Assembly (NCBI RefSeq): GCF_001723175.1
Contig: NC_064657.1
Span: 310,001-374,000, forward strand
Source: Penicillium oxalicum
Lineage: Eukaryota > Ascomycota > Eurotiomycetes > Eurotiales > Aspergillaceae
DNA: 64,000 nucleotides
Direction: 5' to 3'
Part shown: positions 35,793-48,466 of the stretch, piece by piece
How positions within the stretch are numbered: the first letter of the stretch is position 1
How the letters are laid out: every line of letters begins with the position of its first letter
Notes under the pieces: generated by a model
Database searches by the model: none
What the model was told of the DNA's origin: nothing
The model's input: only the letters and a program-made list of their open reading frames with translations
Position numbers and translations under genes: made by a program

Positions 35793-36624
35793 TATGGGAC
35801 ACGAGCGTAGGAGAGAAGAAAAAAAGGGGGGGTAAAGAGAAATGATTAGAGAAAAAGGGTATAAAGGATGATAGAGAAGGGGGATATAGATTAGATTTGA
35901 GGCTCAGTGAGGGGTTGAATAAAGCCGAGAAGAGAAAAGGATTATGGGAAAAGTAGAGCGTTGAGAGGTGGGATGAGAAGGAGAGAAAGCAAGCCGGAGG
36001 GGCGAGGATATTTGACGTCGCCTGGGGAGACGCGTTGTGGCTCGTGAATTTTCGCGTTGGGCCTGTTTCGGCTCCCATCAATGTCCACTTTAATTACCGT
36101 GCTGAGTAATATTGTTTTTTGGATCGCGCTCCTCACGTGAACACGCGACAGTGGTCACTCGGCCGGCCTGCGCTTGGAACTGAGCGATCGATGACGGCAC
36201 TTTCGGTATCAATTTAGCTGCAGTACATCATTCAATATGAACGCAATACATCGATCGAGAAAGATGTTGGGTCAGATTGCTAATATGATTGCTGATCAAC
36301 TACTCTTACGGGGTGAAGTTGGCGGCGGCCGTGCCCAGTACATCAACACGACTTCACTCATACATGTGCAGGTCACACGTCGGCACGAACGAAGGTACCA
36401 ATCAATATAGGAGAACAGAGAAAGGGGACCAGGAAAGGAGAACTTCAAATATGCAGTAGCCCTGGTCGTGGGAAAACGCAGGGCTGATCGAATAGACATG
36501 TGCGAGAAGACAGTGGACAAGAAAGAGTTCGAGGGATGGAGAACACCCATCAAACGAACCCACCCAACAATATGCTCAGGTTTCTGTGAGGCAATGTCCA
36601 ATCACAGAAGTCCGCCGAAGCTGT
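35793..36624. other. RNR1 promoter and 3' end of the GPI-anchored protein gene
   Basis: About 830 bases, both flanking genes on the minus strand. The part next to RNR1 has a purine-rich (minus: pyrimidine-rich) block at about 35810-36000, typical of a fungal core promoter, and ACGCGT at 36030-36035. No coding frame was supported. Confidence 0.6.
36030..36035. promoter_or_regulatory. MCB-type element ACGCGT upstream of RNR1
   Basis: A perfect MluI cell-cycle box about 240 bases upstream of the RNR1 start codon, with a CGCG-containing TTCGCGTT nearby at 36051. Such boxes drive G1/S expression of RNR genes through MBF in yeasts. The assignment is by motif and position only. Confidence 0.5.
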
Positions 36625-37388
36625 TTAGAACAAGGCAGCGACACCTACGAAGACAGCAGCAGCAATGGCCGAGCCCTGGAACTGGAGACCAGCGGCCGCG
36701 TTGAGGGTGCCCACAGGGGGGTCGGAAGAGGCAGTGCCAGATGCACCAGTGCTAGAACCGGAGCCAGTAGAGGAGCCAGAGCCGGAGCCAGCGGCGCCAG
36801 TAGCGGTGCTGGACGCGACAATACCGGCAGTGCCGCTGGCAGAGCCAGAAGCAGTAGCGGTGGCTGTGACAAACCCGGAGGAAGAGCTGGCAGTGGAGGT
36901 GACTGAAAAAAAATTAGCCCGACTGAATCACCGAGCTTCTCCCTGCTACAAATTGATCGACCAATGTGCAGACAGTCTGGAGGGTATGATTCTCGTCCTT
37001 TTGCCGGAAGAGTTTCTTACCACTGGTATCAACGGTGTAGCCGGCAGCCTTGCAAGTGCTGGCGTAGACCTTGAGAGCTGCCTCACGGTTGTTGCCGCAC
37101 TTGTCGGCAATGTCTGACATGACATCCGAGGAACCGGATCCACAGAGAGTCTTCAGGTCAGCGGGGTTTTCCGAGTGACTACGAAGAAAGAGGAGCTGTC
37201 AGTGAACAACGGTCTTGATCGGAATGTTGATCGAGGGGTTGGAGCATGTATGCATCGTCGCTCGGTCACAGGGGACAGAACAAGACATACCCAACAACCG
37301 ACAGCAGACACGCAGGAGTCTGACCAGCAGAGACAAGGTTGGCCAAGGCGATGCAGGCCAGAGCAATGGTAGACTTGTTGAAAAACAT
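36625..37388 (-). CDS. GPI-anchored cell-wall protein with four-cysteine N-terminal domain (CFEM-like)
   Basis: Three exons (37388-37291, 37178-37021, 36902-36625) give 177 residues. MFFNKSTIALACIALANLVSA is a signal peptide. The mature N-terminal domain (about 22-86) has four regularly spaced cysteines (C27, C45, C60, C75), in PACLLSVVG, LKTLCGSG, ADKCGNN and STCKAAGY. A Ser/Thr/Gly/Ala-rich stalk (about 87-150) follows. The C terminus has a small-residue omega region (NAAAG) and a hydrophobic tail (GSAIAAAVFVGVAALF), as expected for GPI attachment. The arrangement resembles CFEM cell-surface proteins, which bind haem or act in the wall. A full CFEM domain has eight cysteines and only four are present, so the family label is tentative. 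Location at the outer membrane or wall is well supported; function is not. Confidence 0.82.
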
Positions 37389-38450
37389 GGCGATGGGATC
37401 GAAAATGAGTGATGGGAGCTGGAATACGAAGACGATGATCGCACAGCGATTTGGAAAGGACTAATTTAGCGAAGTCGGAAGACTGTCGAAGTTGGATTGT
37501 AAAGATCGTGGGGAGGGTTGTTTTGGGCTAAAGAGCGACTGGGTTTTGCAACGATGAAGGAGTGTATGCAAGATGGTAGGGTCAAAGAGAGTGATGAGGA
37601 GGAAGTCTTGGGTCGGATCTCCAAATGGTCCTTCAGGGTGGAAAAGAATCAGGGTCCCCCTGACCAAATGGGACAAGTGTGGGTTTCACTGACACTCGTT
37701 CCAGATGAGAGGATGCCAGGAGGAGCCAATGAGCGAGCAGTGGTGGATGACCCCACTCTAGTGTGCTAGCCGTAACGTGGTTGTTTGTGTCTGTATGACA
37801 ACGTGGGAACTACCTAATTCGACCAAGTACTTAGACGTATGTCAATTGCGAGCCAAATTTCAGATTCAAAGTCATTGCTGTCGGTGGTATTACCAATGAC
37901 CGTTGGTGGTGGGTTGGCCTTTCAATGGTGACCATACCCCATCTCACTGTCTCAGAATGGTCTAGTGTCAGGCACCCGTAACCGCATGCTTGGAAAAACT
38001 CACGCGGATTCGGTCAAGTGCCACGAGTAATGAAGACGATCGACTCGTGTATATAGCAGTCTCTCCATAGAATTCACCAACTGGGCCGTCACTGCTCGCT
38101 GATGAGTCAATCACTCGGTCTGCACAAGTTACGGAAGGGTTTGAGAACAACAACCGCCTGGTCTTGGCCGTGGCAGCCTACAATCTACATATCGTACGTT
38201 CCATCTTGCATATTGTTTCTATGAACTCTGATTTCGTTTACGAGTGCAAAGCCGCAAGAAAGCCCGTGTCTAAAAAAGCGCTGCTTCGTTTGTCATCATC
38301 ATGAACATCATCATGCTTCACTCATGGAATTTATCGTAAATGTCGAGGGCCATTGCGAGAAGTCCTGCTGTCACGTATCACAGCAGAACTTCCTTGAATC
38401 TCATCGTCGAGCCATTCCAGGGCTCCTGCATGTAGCCCGCAGTACTCTCC
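37389..38450. other. Intergenic, promoter of the GPI-anchored protein gene and 3' end of the kinase gene
   Basis: About 1 kb with no supported coding frame. A TCATCATCATGAACATCATCATG run lies near 38294-38316. Confidence 0.5.
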
Positions 38451-39335
38451 TCAAAGTCTCTCCCAGGTCGGATCAAAGATACTCGAAACCACTTCTTGGA
38501 CTGGCAATCGATGGTCCACAATTTCCTGTCCATTCACCAAATCATTTTCCCGGGCCCTCACATCCGCCTGCGTTTCGTCTGCCGCGATCCCTGCCTTCAC
38601 ATGTCTTCGAACCAACCTCTTCCGGGCAACTTCAAAGTCCACTTCAACAAACCACAACTCATCCATCAATCCGGCAATCTCATCCCACGGCTCTTTGTTT
38701 AAGCTGAGATAGTTCCCCTCGAAGAATATCACCCGTGTGGTGGGTGGAATGGCAATATCGTCATCAACGGGATCCTTGACCGCGTGGTCGAAGCTGGGTG
38801 CGTAGATGGGTTTGGCAGTAGGTGTAAGTGGCTCGCGCAGAGCGCGAACCAGGCTCAGAAATTTGGGGGCATCAAAGGTGAAAGCGGCGCCTCGGCGGGC
38901 AAAGGCATGGCTGGGATCGGGCATTGCGGCGAGTTGTGCGCGCGTGAGATGGTAGCCGTCCATGGGAAGAGAGGTGGCGAGTGGAGTATTTGAGGAAGGA
39001 TTCTCGGAGCAATGGATCTGATTGATACGTCTGGACAATGTGCTGGCTAGTTCGGTCTTCCCAGAGCCGGGAATGCCACTGACGGCGATGAGGAGGCGAG
39101 CATTGTCGGGGATAGAGCAGTATTTGGCTAAAAGATAACAAGAGATAGTCAGCAGTGCAAATAAATCCGACAACCCAGTTCCACCACAGATCGCTGGAGA
39201 AGTCTCGCTTCGAGTGTCACGCGCCATGGGCCACAGCAATCGCTCCCATGGCGGCGAAGAAGTCGGCGTCAAGTTCATGTATCCGATCTACTTACCCCAC
39301 GTCTTATTGACCAGGCGGTCAACCTGCTCGTCCAT
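38451..39335 (-). CDS. Uridine-kinase-like P-loop kinase (YFH7-related)
   Basis: Two exons (39335-39296, 39127-38451) encode 238 residues. Splicing joins MDEQVDRLVNKTW to AKYCSIPDNARLLIAV, leading into the Walker A motif GIPGSGKT (31-38). Further motifs are LPMDGYHLTR (substrate and Walker B-like Asp), the RRGAAFTFD segment, VIFFEGNYL, and a lid region with ARKRLVRRHVKAG. This set defines a subgroup of the phosphoribulokinase/uridine-kinase superfamily that includes yeast Yfh7 and bacterial nucleoside- or sugar-kinase-like proteins. The physiological substrate is unknown; small-molecule phosphorylation by ATP is the safe statement. No targeting peptide is evident, so the protein is probably cytosolic. 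The intron is 168 bases, somewhat long, but phase and protein continuity support it. Confidence 0.85.
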
Positions 39336-40478
39336 GATAGCAGTTGGGGCCGAGGAGCGAGCAATATGCTCGACGCCCAAATTCGTTTTGCTTGGAGACA
39401 CTTTGGGCAATGCAATTTGATACGAGGGGTAGCAAGTGCCCAGTTGAGTTGGTCAACGAAGGTGCAGGTGTCGCGTGCGAATGCGGGGGTAACACAGGAT
39501 CTCCCAGGTCATTAATCGAGGGGAATTGTATCAAGAAGATGGCAGAGGAGAAGTAATTTGATTGGGGATTAGGCGCAACGCATAGAATCCAGACTCACAT
39601 ATCAAGCTCTGCAAAATAGGCTGAATGTGGATTGCTTCTTGCTCAGAACAATTCCATTCAGCGGGGTCATTGCGGACTGATCTTTGGTGGGGACTGCTGT
39701 GCTCCGAGTCTCCGGCGGAAGGCCGCTCATACGTCACCCGAAGAACTTCTAGAAAAGTCTGTAGGTTGGAGGCTCGCGGCGGGATGCTGCACCCGCCACA
39801 GTTATGGATGAATTGAACCAATCCTAAGTGAACCTGGGAGGAACGCAGCAAAGGTGAGAAGGGAGCTTCGCTTCACCAACAGCTCAATGGATCATGGACT
39901 ACACTTGCGGCCTAAGTGAGGCCCAGGCATATACCTCTTCGATGAATAAAAAGGAAAAACCACAAAAAGAAGAGGAATTTCAACAAAGATCACAAGGTCA
40001 TACGAGCTTAGTTTATCTTTCCATTCAGCACGTGCTTTTGTTTTGACGATATGGGATAACTCTCGACAATGGTGCATGGGCCAAAAGAAGAACATATCGG
40101 CAGGAATCGATATGTACAAAGTGTCAACAAGCTTCCCCGGACACAGGACCTGGGTGCCAAACCTCAATGGTCCATACAGCCGGAACGAGCGCCCCGGGGT
40201 TCAAAATACAAATCCAGTGCTTGAAAGCGCCTCGGTGGCGTCGGTCATGCATATGTAAGAGTTACAAGATCACAAGTGCGTAAGAAAAGCGAAAGAGGCC
40301 TTCCGATGCCTCGAACGCCGAAAAATGAAATAGACCCTTCGCCAGCCTCCACCCCAAAAAAGAGAAGAAAAGAAAAGTAACGCCCCGGGCATGGCTCGAA
40401 ATCCCAAATATCAGAGATGGGTGCAAACAGAACAGTCGTCACGATGCTGGCAGACCAGCAGGAAACCCCTGAGGTGGT
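39336..40478. other. Intergenic, no gene recognised (1.1 kb)
   Basis: Contains the promoter of the kinase gene and the 3' region of the Ser-rich protein gene. Open frames are short and without domains. Confidence 0.5.
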
Positions 40479-41790
40479 TTACGAACCATCTGCATGGTCG
40501 CGGGTGTCAGCATTACCACCAAGATCTCGGCCCAGAGACCGCGAAAGACCCGCGCCCGCCCACCAATCATCGGGAATGTCCTCACGACGAGCCAGCCGGT
40601 CCAGAATGGATCGCATCTGCTGCAAATCCGGAGAGGAGGGATCCGGGAAGGAGAGGGCAATCGTGGAGACAGGCGGGTGATTACTCATGGTCGAATGCAG
40701 ACCTGCGGAGCGTCCAAGGGACGATCGGTTTCCAGACGGTCTGGCGTAGCGATGGTAGTTTGCAGGTGTATTGTCGTCCCCATCTTCGTCGGAGGAGGAA
40801 AAATCACAGGGCTGAAGTGGGTTGGGATAGGGATCAAGTGCTAGCTGAACGGCGCGTGACTGGCCACTCTGTGACGGTAGCATCGCCGAGGCGAGTACAG
40901 CAGCATTACGTCTCCCCTCCGTTGCGCGATTAGACGAGATCGATGCGTGAGAAGAGGGTCCGTCGACATCAGGCGCCATAGTGGTGAGAAATGTCTCCCA
41001 GACATCATTTTCGCCCGTTGGGTCGGGACTCAAGCTTCGTTGGCGGTCTTCGAGGCCATCGACTGGGGAGTCGCGAGGACCGAGGCTGGATGGGAGAGTA
41101 GGGCGATAGCCCGGCAGAGGAGCGGTTGGAGGGGTCGAGTTGTCGGAGTGATCACGATGGGCGGAGCTGCGCATAGCTGGAAGCGCAATAGCCGAGAGCT
41201 GGAGATGTGGTGATGAGGGGTCAGGCGAGGCGGACATGTGATGCGACATCGCAGGTGCAAAGCCTGGAGTGAGATGGGCTCGAGAAGAGTTGCGCGACTG
41301 AATCGCGCGGCGGGCCTGAACCCCGGCTCGGGCAGCGAGGAAGTCGGTGAATTCACGAGCGGCACTGGAGCGTCGGCCGACCTGCTCGCTGCGACGTTGC
41401 GATTCAGAACGTGTGGTAGGAAGACCCATGGCCTCGCGACGACTGGTTTCCAGGTCCATACCGTCTTCACTGACACCTAAGTTCAACACAGGCGAGCGGA
41501 CAGGGACCCGAGACTCGGTCGCACCGCGCTGGATTTCTTCAAGCATCTGCGAGTGAAAGCTGGACATCATTCGGCGAGCGCGCGCAAATGTTTGCGATCG
41601 AGTCGCATTCGAGCGGCGAATTGACGATCTTCCGGCAGCTGTCGCATCCTTCTCCAACGTCTTGAGCGCGTCGACCTCTGAGGGCTCGCGCCACATACTA
41701 TTTCCATGTCAATTCAGCGGGATGACCCAGTGGCGCATTGCAACGGGGGTAAAATGGTAAACTCAGGGTGAGAACGTACGGAATGCCCAT
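40479..41790 (-). CDS. Uncharacterised Ser/Arg-rich fungal protein
   Basis: Two exons (41790-41780 and 41697-40479) give 409 residues. The first exon is only 11 bases (MGI plus two bases of P), which joins in frame to MWREPSEVDALKTLEKD. An alternative is to start directly at the second-exon ATG, MWREP. No enzymatic domain, signal peptide or membrane segment is visible. The sequence is largely low-complexity (Ser, Arg, Pro), with short ordered blocks: a basic RSSIRRSNATRSQTFARARR, a NDVWETFLTTMAPD block, and a C-terminal PDLQQMRSILDRLARREDIP followed by DDWWAGAGL. The last resembles conserved tail motifs of fungal proteins of unknown function. Codon use looks normal and the frame is uninterrupted for 1.2 kb, so it is a real gene; its role is unknown. 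Confidence 0.75.
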
Positions 41791-43903
41791 CTTGAGAAGG
41801 CGGATCCACGAAACAAACAGTGCAGAGATGGGAAAATGACGGTCAGCAAGTGATGACACAAAGCAAAGCGCACGCGTTCCCGACTCCCCCAGAGTATTGG
41901 CGTATTGGGGTGGGGACACGGGAGGAAGATGGATACCGATCGGAAGGAAGAGGCTAGGAGGAGCGGGATATTTTTCTCTGAGAAAGGCAGAAGGGAAACG
42001 GGGTAATTCCCGAGCGGCGACAACTGGACCAGTGACGACTGACAGAATGCGGAGTGGCTGGGAGTGTCATGTGATTCGTCATCGATCAGGACTGAGGCGC
42101 AAGTGAGCGGCAAACATGAGATCGGACACCCCCACCGCTCTGGATGCAATTGGATTGGAGGAGTGTAAACACAACTTCATCCCCAGAAAAGAGAAAATGG
42201 AAACATTGGTTTGAAGTAACGATAATATGGCCATGGGATGGGACAGTGCAAAGAGATCTAGTTGCTGCAGAAACGAACATGTAGACAAACTTCAGTGGAC
42301 TGAATATTAACTTGGTCAATTGGTAAAGGTCAATTAGTGAGTACGAGGTACCGAGTACTGACTGGTTGTTACCAACAACATCACCCCATCCTCATGGCCG
42401 GGCTTCTCTCATAGACATATCTCTAGGAAGCCCAATCGGACCAAAGCCTCTGCTATCGGGCTGTTCTGCGTTTCTGATTATCAAGCACTATTAGAACGGC
42501 AATTCTGTGCAAATTTATGCCATCTACCCGGCGGGTGCATGCAGAAACGTTCTGTTGTCTTATTTGACCGTGGGGCAGTAGTTCGGTGCCCTTGTTTGAT
42601 GAGACCGGTATATCCGCTTGGCAGAAAAAGAGATAGATGCTACCTAGGTTCTTAGACCAAGTCGATTCATAGCTGCAGCGATTACCGCACCTTTCTAAGG
42701 TACGCACACCAATTATAGAGAGTACTCATTACCTACAATATGCAAGAGACTGACAATGCCCTTTGGTGACCATGTTTGCCAGTCTGCCGCTCACTTGTTG
42801 TGAGAATAGCCTCAAGGGGTATCTCATTCGCTTAAAGTGCATACAACTGTGGACGGACTGGTAGTCATTGCCCGCGCCTACCAACGAAGTGGCTGTATGT
42901 AGACGATCCAGGGAATTTATATAAATGACATCTTCTGTTGTTCATGTCTTTAGTCACCGTTTCCCTTAAGCTCGGCAGTTCTTTGCAGCGCTATACATAT
43001 ACTATCATCCTGGTGCGAAATTCTATGCACTTTGCTCTCCCAAGCTTCATGAGTGATCAGCCACCGAGCATCTCACCTGCCACAAGATCCTCCTCACTTA
43101 CGATGATGTGTCCCTGAATCTGGGTCACAGAGCAGTGCTATCAGTGTCGGAGCTAGCTTTCATTCCCCCAAAAGTGGGGCCTTGCAAGGAGATAGGAGAC
43201 TATGCGGAGACTTTCCATGAGTATTTATGTTGCCTTGGTGGAATCGAATCCGCTTCTGACACCCCTCCTGAGATAGGTTGTGCACTCTGCAATTAAGGAT
43301 TTCTTCAAAGATCGGGCGCTGCCAAGACAATCATATTGGGACCCATGAAGAAGAGCTCCGTAGGGCTGATCGGCGGGCGTCAGCATAGCCGCAAGATCAT
43401 GCCGCCCGTGGAGAAGGAAAGTTCAAAACAACTCATGCTCGAGCCCCAACCATCTCCGTCTGTCCTGATTCTTCCTCTGCCTTTGATTTCATTGCACAAA
43501 ACACCAAGTCTCCCCAAAGTGTATGGGCTCACAAACTGCGCCACTTGCTTTGAGCTCATAATCAGTCGCCTTCAGTAGCGTGGTCGCACGTTCTCATTTG
43601 TTATGCCCTCTTAGTGAGACCCAATCCGACCGCCGACAATCGATCGTGCATGCGACAAGGTCCGCCAATCTCACCAAGCACCCCCCAGACTGCGTGTTTA
43701 CCACCCGATCACTGGAGACTGACCAGTGACTTTAGATCACACTGTGGCGGACATGATTCCTTGAGACGATTACCCTCGGCTCCTGCCTCACGTCCAACCT
43801 TCACCTCCCAACCCCACCTACGCATACCCGAAACCATCCTTCGAGACAGACGCTTGAGGACGCACAACACGCTAGACCAAACAAATTCCGGGCTACAGCT
43901 GCT
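41791..43903. other. Intergenic between divergent genes (2.1 kb)
   Basis: This is a shared upstream region of the minus-strand Ser-rich gene and plus-strand sepH. Only short frames without domains are present. A pyrimidine/CAC-rich block immediately before 43904 is consistent with a sepH leader. Confidence 0.5.
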
Positions 43904-46900
43904 ATGGTCTCTCGCTCCGGCGAAGCCAGTGAGGGGCAGCGACCCCTCACGCCATCACGAACGCCGGGCACGCCTCTGAAACCGCGTTTGACCCGAGCTG
44001 GCACCAGCCCAGTCAAGCGCGACGATAAACTCAGAGAAGAGAAAGGACCGAAGACATCTGCTAAGGATGTCGCAGAGCTCAAGGACTATGTACGTGAAGC
44101 CCAGAAAAATTGCGCGCACTGAGTCGAAGGGATACTGGAAGACAAGCTAATGGTGGCTGCAACGCTCTTCAGCAACTGGGCGACTGTCTTGGAAAGGGCG
44201 CATTTGGATCAGTCTATCGAGCCTTGAATTGGAACACAGGAGAGACTGTTGCGGTGAAACAGATCAAGTTGACTGATCTCCCGACCACCGAATTGCGTGT
44301 GATCATGGTATGGCTACAGCCCGATTACCGGTTTCAAGGGCAGAAGCTAACAACGACGGGTCTTTTAGCTCGAAATTGATTTGCTCAAAAACCTCGATGT
44401 AAGAAATAACCTGGCCTTGAGTGTGAGAAACTTCCCCTGACCCAGAATACAGCACCCGAACATCGTCAAGTACCACGGATTCGTCAAATCCGTTGAAACT
44501 CTAAATATTATCCTAGAGTAGGCTCCCCACGCTTGCTAAATCCAGTTGATCACGAGTAGCTGCTGATGATGGAATCAACAGGTACTGCGAAAATGGCTCG
44601 TTACATTCTATCGCTAAAAACTTTGGTCGCTTCCCTGAGAATCTGGTTGGCCTGTACATGTCTCAGGTGTTGCATGGGCTCTTGTATCTGCACGAACAGG
44701 GTGTCATTCACCGAGACATCAAGGGAGCCAACATTCTGACCACCAAAGAAGGTCTAGTCAAATTGGCTGATTTTGGAGTTGCTAGCCGCACGACGGGATT
44801 GAGCGAGTCAAGCGTGGTCGGCACCCCGTATTGGATGGCCCCGGAGGTGATTGAGCTATCTGGAGCAACAACAGCGTCAGATATTTGGAGCTTGGGATGT
44901 ACCGTCATTGAGCTGCTTGAGGGCAAACCTCCATACCATAATCTTCAGCCAATGCCCGCTCTCTTCCGGATCGTGAATGACGATCATCCCCCTCTCCCAC
45001 AGGGCGCTTCCCCAGTGAGTGGATATGCGGCTGACGGTGCCTCCGGCAATACTGACCATATTTCCAGGCAGTGAAAGACTTCTTGATGCAATGTTTCCAA
45101 AAAGATCCAAATCTTCGGGTATCAGCCAGGAAGCTACTCAAGCACCCGTGGATCGTCAATGCCCGCCGAACCGATTCAGTCGTTCCAAAGAAGTCCACGG
45201 AATACGAGGAAGCTGTGAAGAGTGTGCAAGAGTGGAATGAGGCTTTACGATCACCTGGTGCCGGGACCTTGAGGAAGCCGAACAACAAATTTGATCCGAG
45301 CGCTGGATCCCTGCCCACTGCTCGCAGCAGTTCCTTGGTCGACACGCTTCCATCGCCTACATCGATCAAGATCGCCGATCGCTTTCGGTCACCGTCGTCC
45401 AACGAAGACGACAATTGGGACGATGATTTTGTGACTGCAATTTCTCCAAGTGCGTTGCAGCTGCCTCACCTGCGGCCGCAGGACAATTTCGGGGGCAAAC
45501 TCTCGCCTGAGAAGCTGAAAGCATTCGCATCTCTCGATGGCACCATCATCAGGGGAGAGGAGAGTCTCGATGGCTCCGACGGCAGTGCGTGTGGCTCATT
45601 CTCGGGCGACAACGATCCTTTGCAGACCATCCGCCCGTACTCAGCCAAGGCATCATCGATCGAACCTTCTAAGAATCGCAGCCCGTCAAGGCGCCGCCAG
45701 TCCAAAGTACAGCCAGCCTCGGCCCTGCAAAATGTTCCAATGTTGTCCCAGACTCCAACTCCACCCATTCGACGACCCCGGCCGGCCGTCTTGTATAAAG
45801 AAAATTCCGTCGAGGATTATACAGATCTGATCATGGCCAACGAGGATGTCCTGGATCGGAAGCTAGGAATATTTCATGTTTGTCTCACTCATGAATGTGG
45901 CTGGATAGTTCTTTGCTGACAGAGAGAATTAGGAAATGGACGATGACCCAGACTCTCCCACCCATGACAAAGACTGGCATTTCGACGATGAACTGGCTGG
46001 TCATCATCCCCAACTGCGAAAACAACTCTCTGTCAAGCGTGATCGTTCAACCATCGAGATACAAAGATTTGCAGAGAATGAGAGCGACGAAGACTTCTCC
46101 GACATTCTTGGGGCCGATCAGGTGGCTCTCGATAAACCAGAGAGCGACAATGGTTCAGATCAGAGTACTCTTATGCTGAACTCCAAGTTGTCGAATAACT
46201 CGTGGCTAGGTGACCAGGATGACGATGATGACCCCTTCGCACAGCTAGAAGAAGGATTTGACGAAATGGACCTTGAAGCCAACATTGCCCGTGACAAGTA
46301 CGCCCGTCTGCGGAGCCAAGTTGAAGGCTTAGTCGGCTCTTTGAAGACATCACAAGATGAGGATGTTCTCGCGGAGATTTCCGAGCAGCTCCTTACAGTG
46401 TTCTGCGATCTTCCTGAAACGAAGAATATAATTATTAGCGCTCACGGCATGCTGCCAATTTTGGAAATTCTAGACACCTCACGTCGGCGAGATACTGTGT
46501 ACTATCTCCTCAGAGTGGTGAATGCAATCATCTACAACGACTATGAGATTCAAGAGAATCTCTGCTTCGTGGGCGGTATCCCAATCGTGAACGAGTTCGC
46601 ATCGAAGAAATATCCACGGGAGATTCGACTGGAAGCGGCTGCTTTTGTGCAGCAAATGTTCCAGACATCCACACTCACGCTACAGATGTTCGTGAGCGCG
46701 GGCGGTCTCAACGTCCTGGTCGAGTTTTTGGAGGATGACTATGAGGATGAGCGCGATCTAGTCCTCATTGGAGTGAATGGCATTTGGAGCGTGTTTGAAT
46801 TACAAGTAACCTGCCCCCTTCGTCGTTCCGTCTTTGCTAAGATGAAGCTAATCACATGGCATCTAGGGGTCTACGCCCAAAAACGACTTTTGCAGGATCT

Positions 46901-48466
46901 TATCCCGCAATTCCGTGCTTGATCCACTCTCCCTTGTCCTCAGCCGGGTCTTGAATGAAGATGGAGAGCTGGCCGAGGTCATCGAAGGTCGTATTGCAAA
47001 CATTTTCTTTATATTCTCCCAGGCCGAAAACCACGTCAAAGAGATGGTCGCGGAGCGGACCGTCTTACATCGTAAGCTAACCAAACCTGACCTGATTTAT
47101 TACTGACAGTGGGCTAAAATGATGCAAACATTAGGGGTTCTCAAGGAATTGCGGCGGATGTCGCCAGTGCACCAGGTTACAATGCTCAAGTTTATCAAGA
47201 ATCTGTCGATGCTTTCAACTACTCTGGATGCACTGCAGAATTCGAATGCGATCGACGTGCTCACCGAACTCCTCCAATCCACCATGGGGCGCAGCCACTT
47301 CCGCGAAGTCTCGAATCAGATTTTGAATACAATTTACAACATGTGTCGATTGAACAAGACTCGCCAGGAAGACGCGGCACTGAATGGCATTGTGCCCTTA
47401 CTTCAAAGGATTGTGAAAACAGAGCGCCCCCTTAAAGAATTTGCACTACCCATTCTGTGTGATATGGCTCAATCTGGAAAGGTTGGTCGTCGAGAGCTAT
47501 GGCGCAATAAGGGACTTGCATTTTACATCTCGCTTCTCGCGGATCCTTACTGGCAAGTTACTGCTTTGGATGCCATCTTCACCTGGTAAGTCGTCGCGTC
47601 GGAATCATGCCAGCTGTCAAGTGCCTGGGTTTAACGATTCTTGCAGGCTTCAAGAGGAAACGGCCAAGGTTGAAGAGCATTTACTGGACAATCGCCATGA
47701 CAAAACGTCCTTCACAGATGCCATTGTACGGTGTCTTGCGCTCTCCAAAGCAAATTCTTTTGAAAATCTGCTCGAGCCACTTCAAAAGCTCTTGCGTCTC
47801 AGTCCCCCGGTCGCCTCCACTCTGGCAAGGCCCGATCTCTTTAGTCGACTTGGGCAGAAACTTCATCACAACAAAGCGGCAGTCCGATTGAACCTCCTTC
47901 GCATCATTTCCAGCATCTGTGACTCCACTGAACAGCAAGGTGGCTTACTTGCCACGTATGGCTTGCTGGACGCAATCCGAGAACTTGAGAACGACCCTGC
48001 CATCTTGGTGCGAGACATGGCAGGAAAGTTGGTTCAGTCCAGCGAACGAAGTAGTAACTCGCTCGGTCTTATGCGCAGACCCACGAGCCGTCGGAAGAGC
48101 ACTTCCACACCCAGCCCTAACCCTTTCTCCGGCTCTACGCCCTCCACGCCCTCGAGCAATCGCAACAGTCAGTCTCGATCATTCCTCGAAACCCGCGAGA
48201 CGCCCCGTCATTCTCGCAATGCTCTCTCCGGTTCATCTTTTGCGCTTCGGCCAGGAAGTCGTGATGGCACCACCTCATCATTGGGTTCTGCCCTGAATGG
48301 AAGTGCCGCAGCAGCGCGATCTCGGATGCCGCGAGGCATGTCTAATCGGCTTTCCCAGGTCGAGTTTCTTCAAGATGATGATAAAGCCCAGAGCTCTTTG
48401 AATCGTCGGAGCTCGGTCATGCCGCGTCGTCGTCGCCCCACCAATGCAGAGTCCGAATGGACATGA
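43904..48466 (+). CDS. sepH: Septation protein kinase SepH (Cdc7/Cdc15-type, septation initiation network)
   Basis: Ten exons: 43904-44089, 44173-44307, 44369-44398, 44453-44517, 44582-45014, 45068-45877, 45933-46805, 46867-47071, 47135-47585, 47647-48466. They give 1335 residues, close to A. nidulans SepH. The Ser/Thr kinase domain starts at about 63: GKGAFGSV P-loop, VAVKQIKL with Lys91, HRDIKGAN with Asp184, DFGVASR with Asp202, [10 protein letters not shown] as activation-loop end, and a Trp-containing HPWIV end. A disordered acidic/Ser-rich region (about 370-540) follows, then a long helical, armadillo-like region (about 600-1200), and a basic Ser-rich tail with [13 protein letters not shown]. 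SepH acts at the spindle pole body in the septation initiation network, upstream of the Sid2-type kinase, and is needed for septum formation. All junctions keep frame and recover conserved sequence, for example VFELQ joined to GSTPKNDF. Confidence 0.95.
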
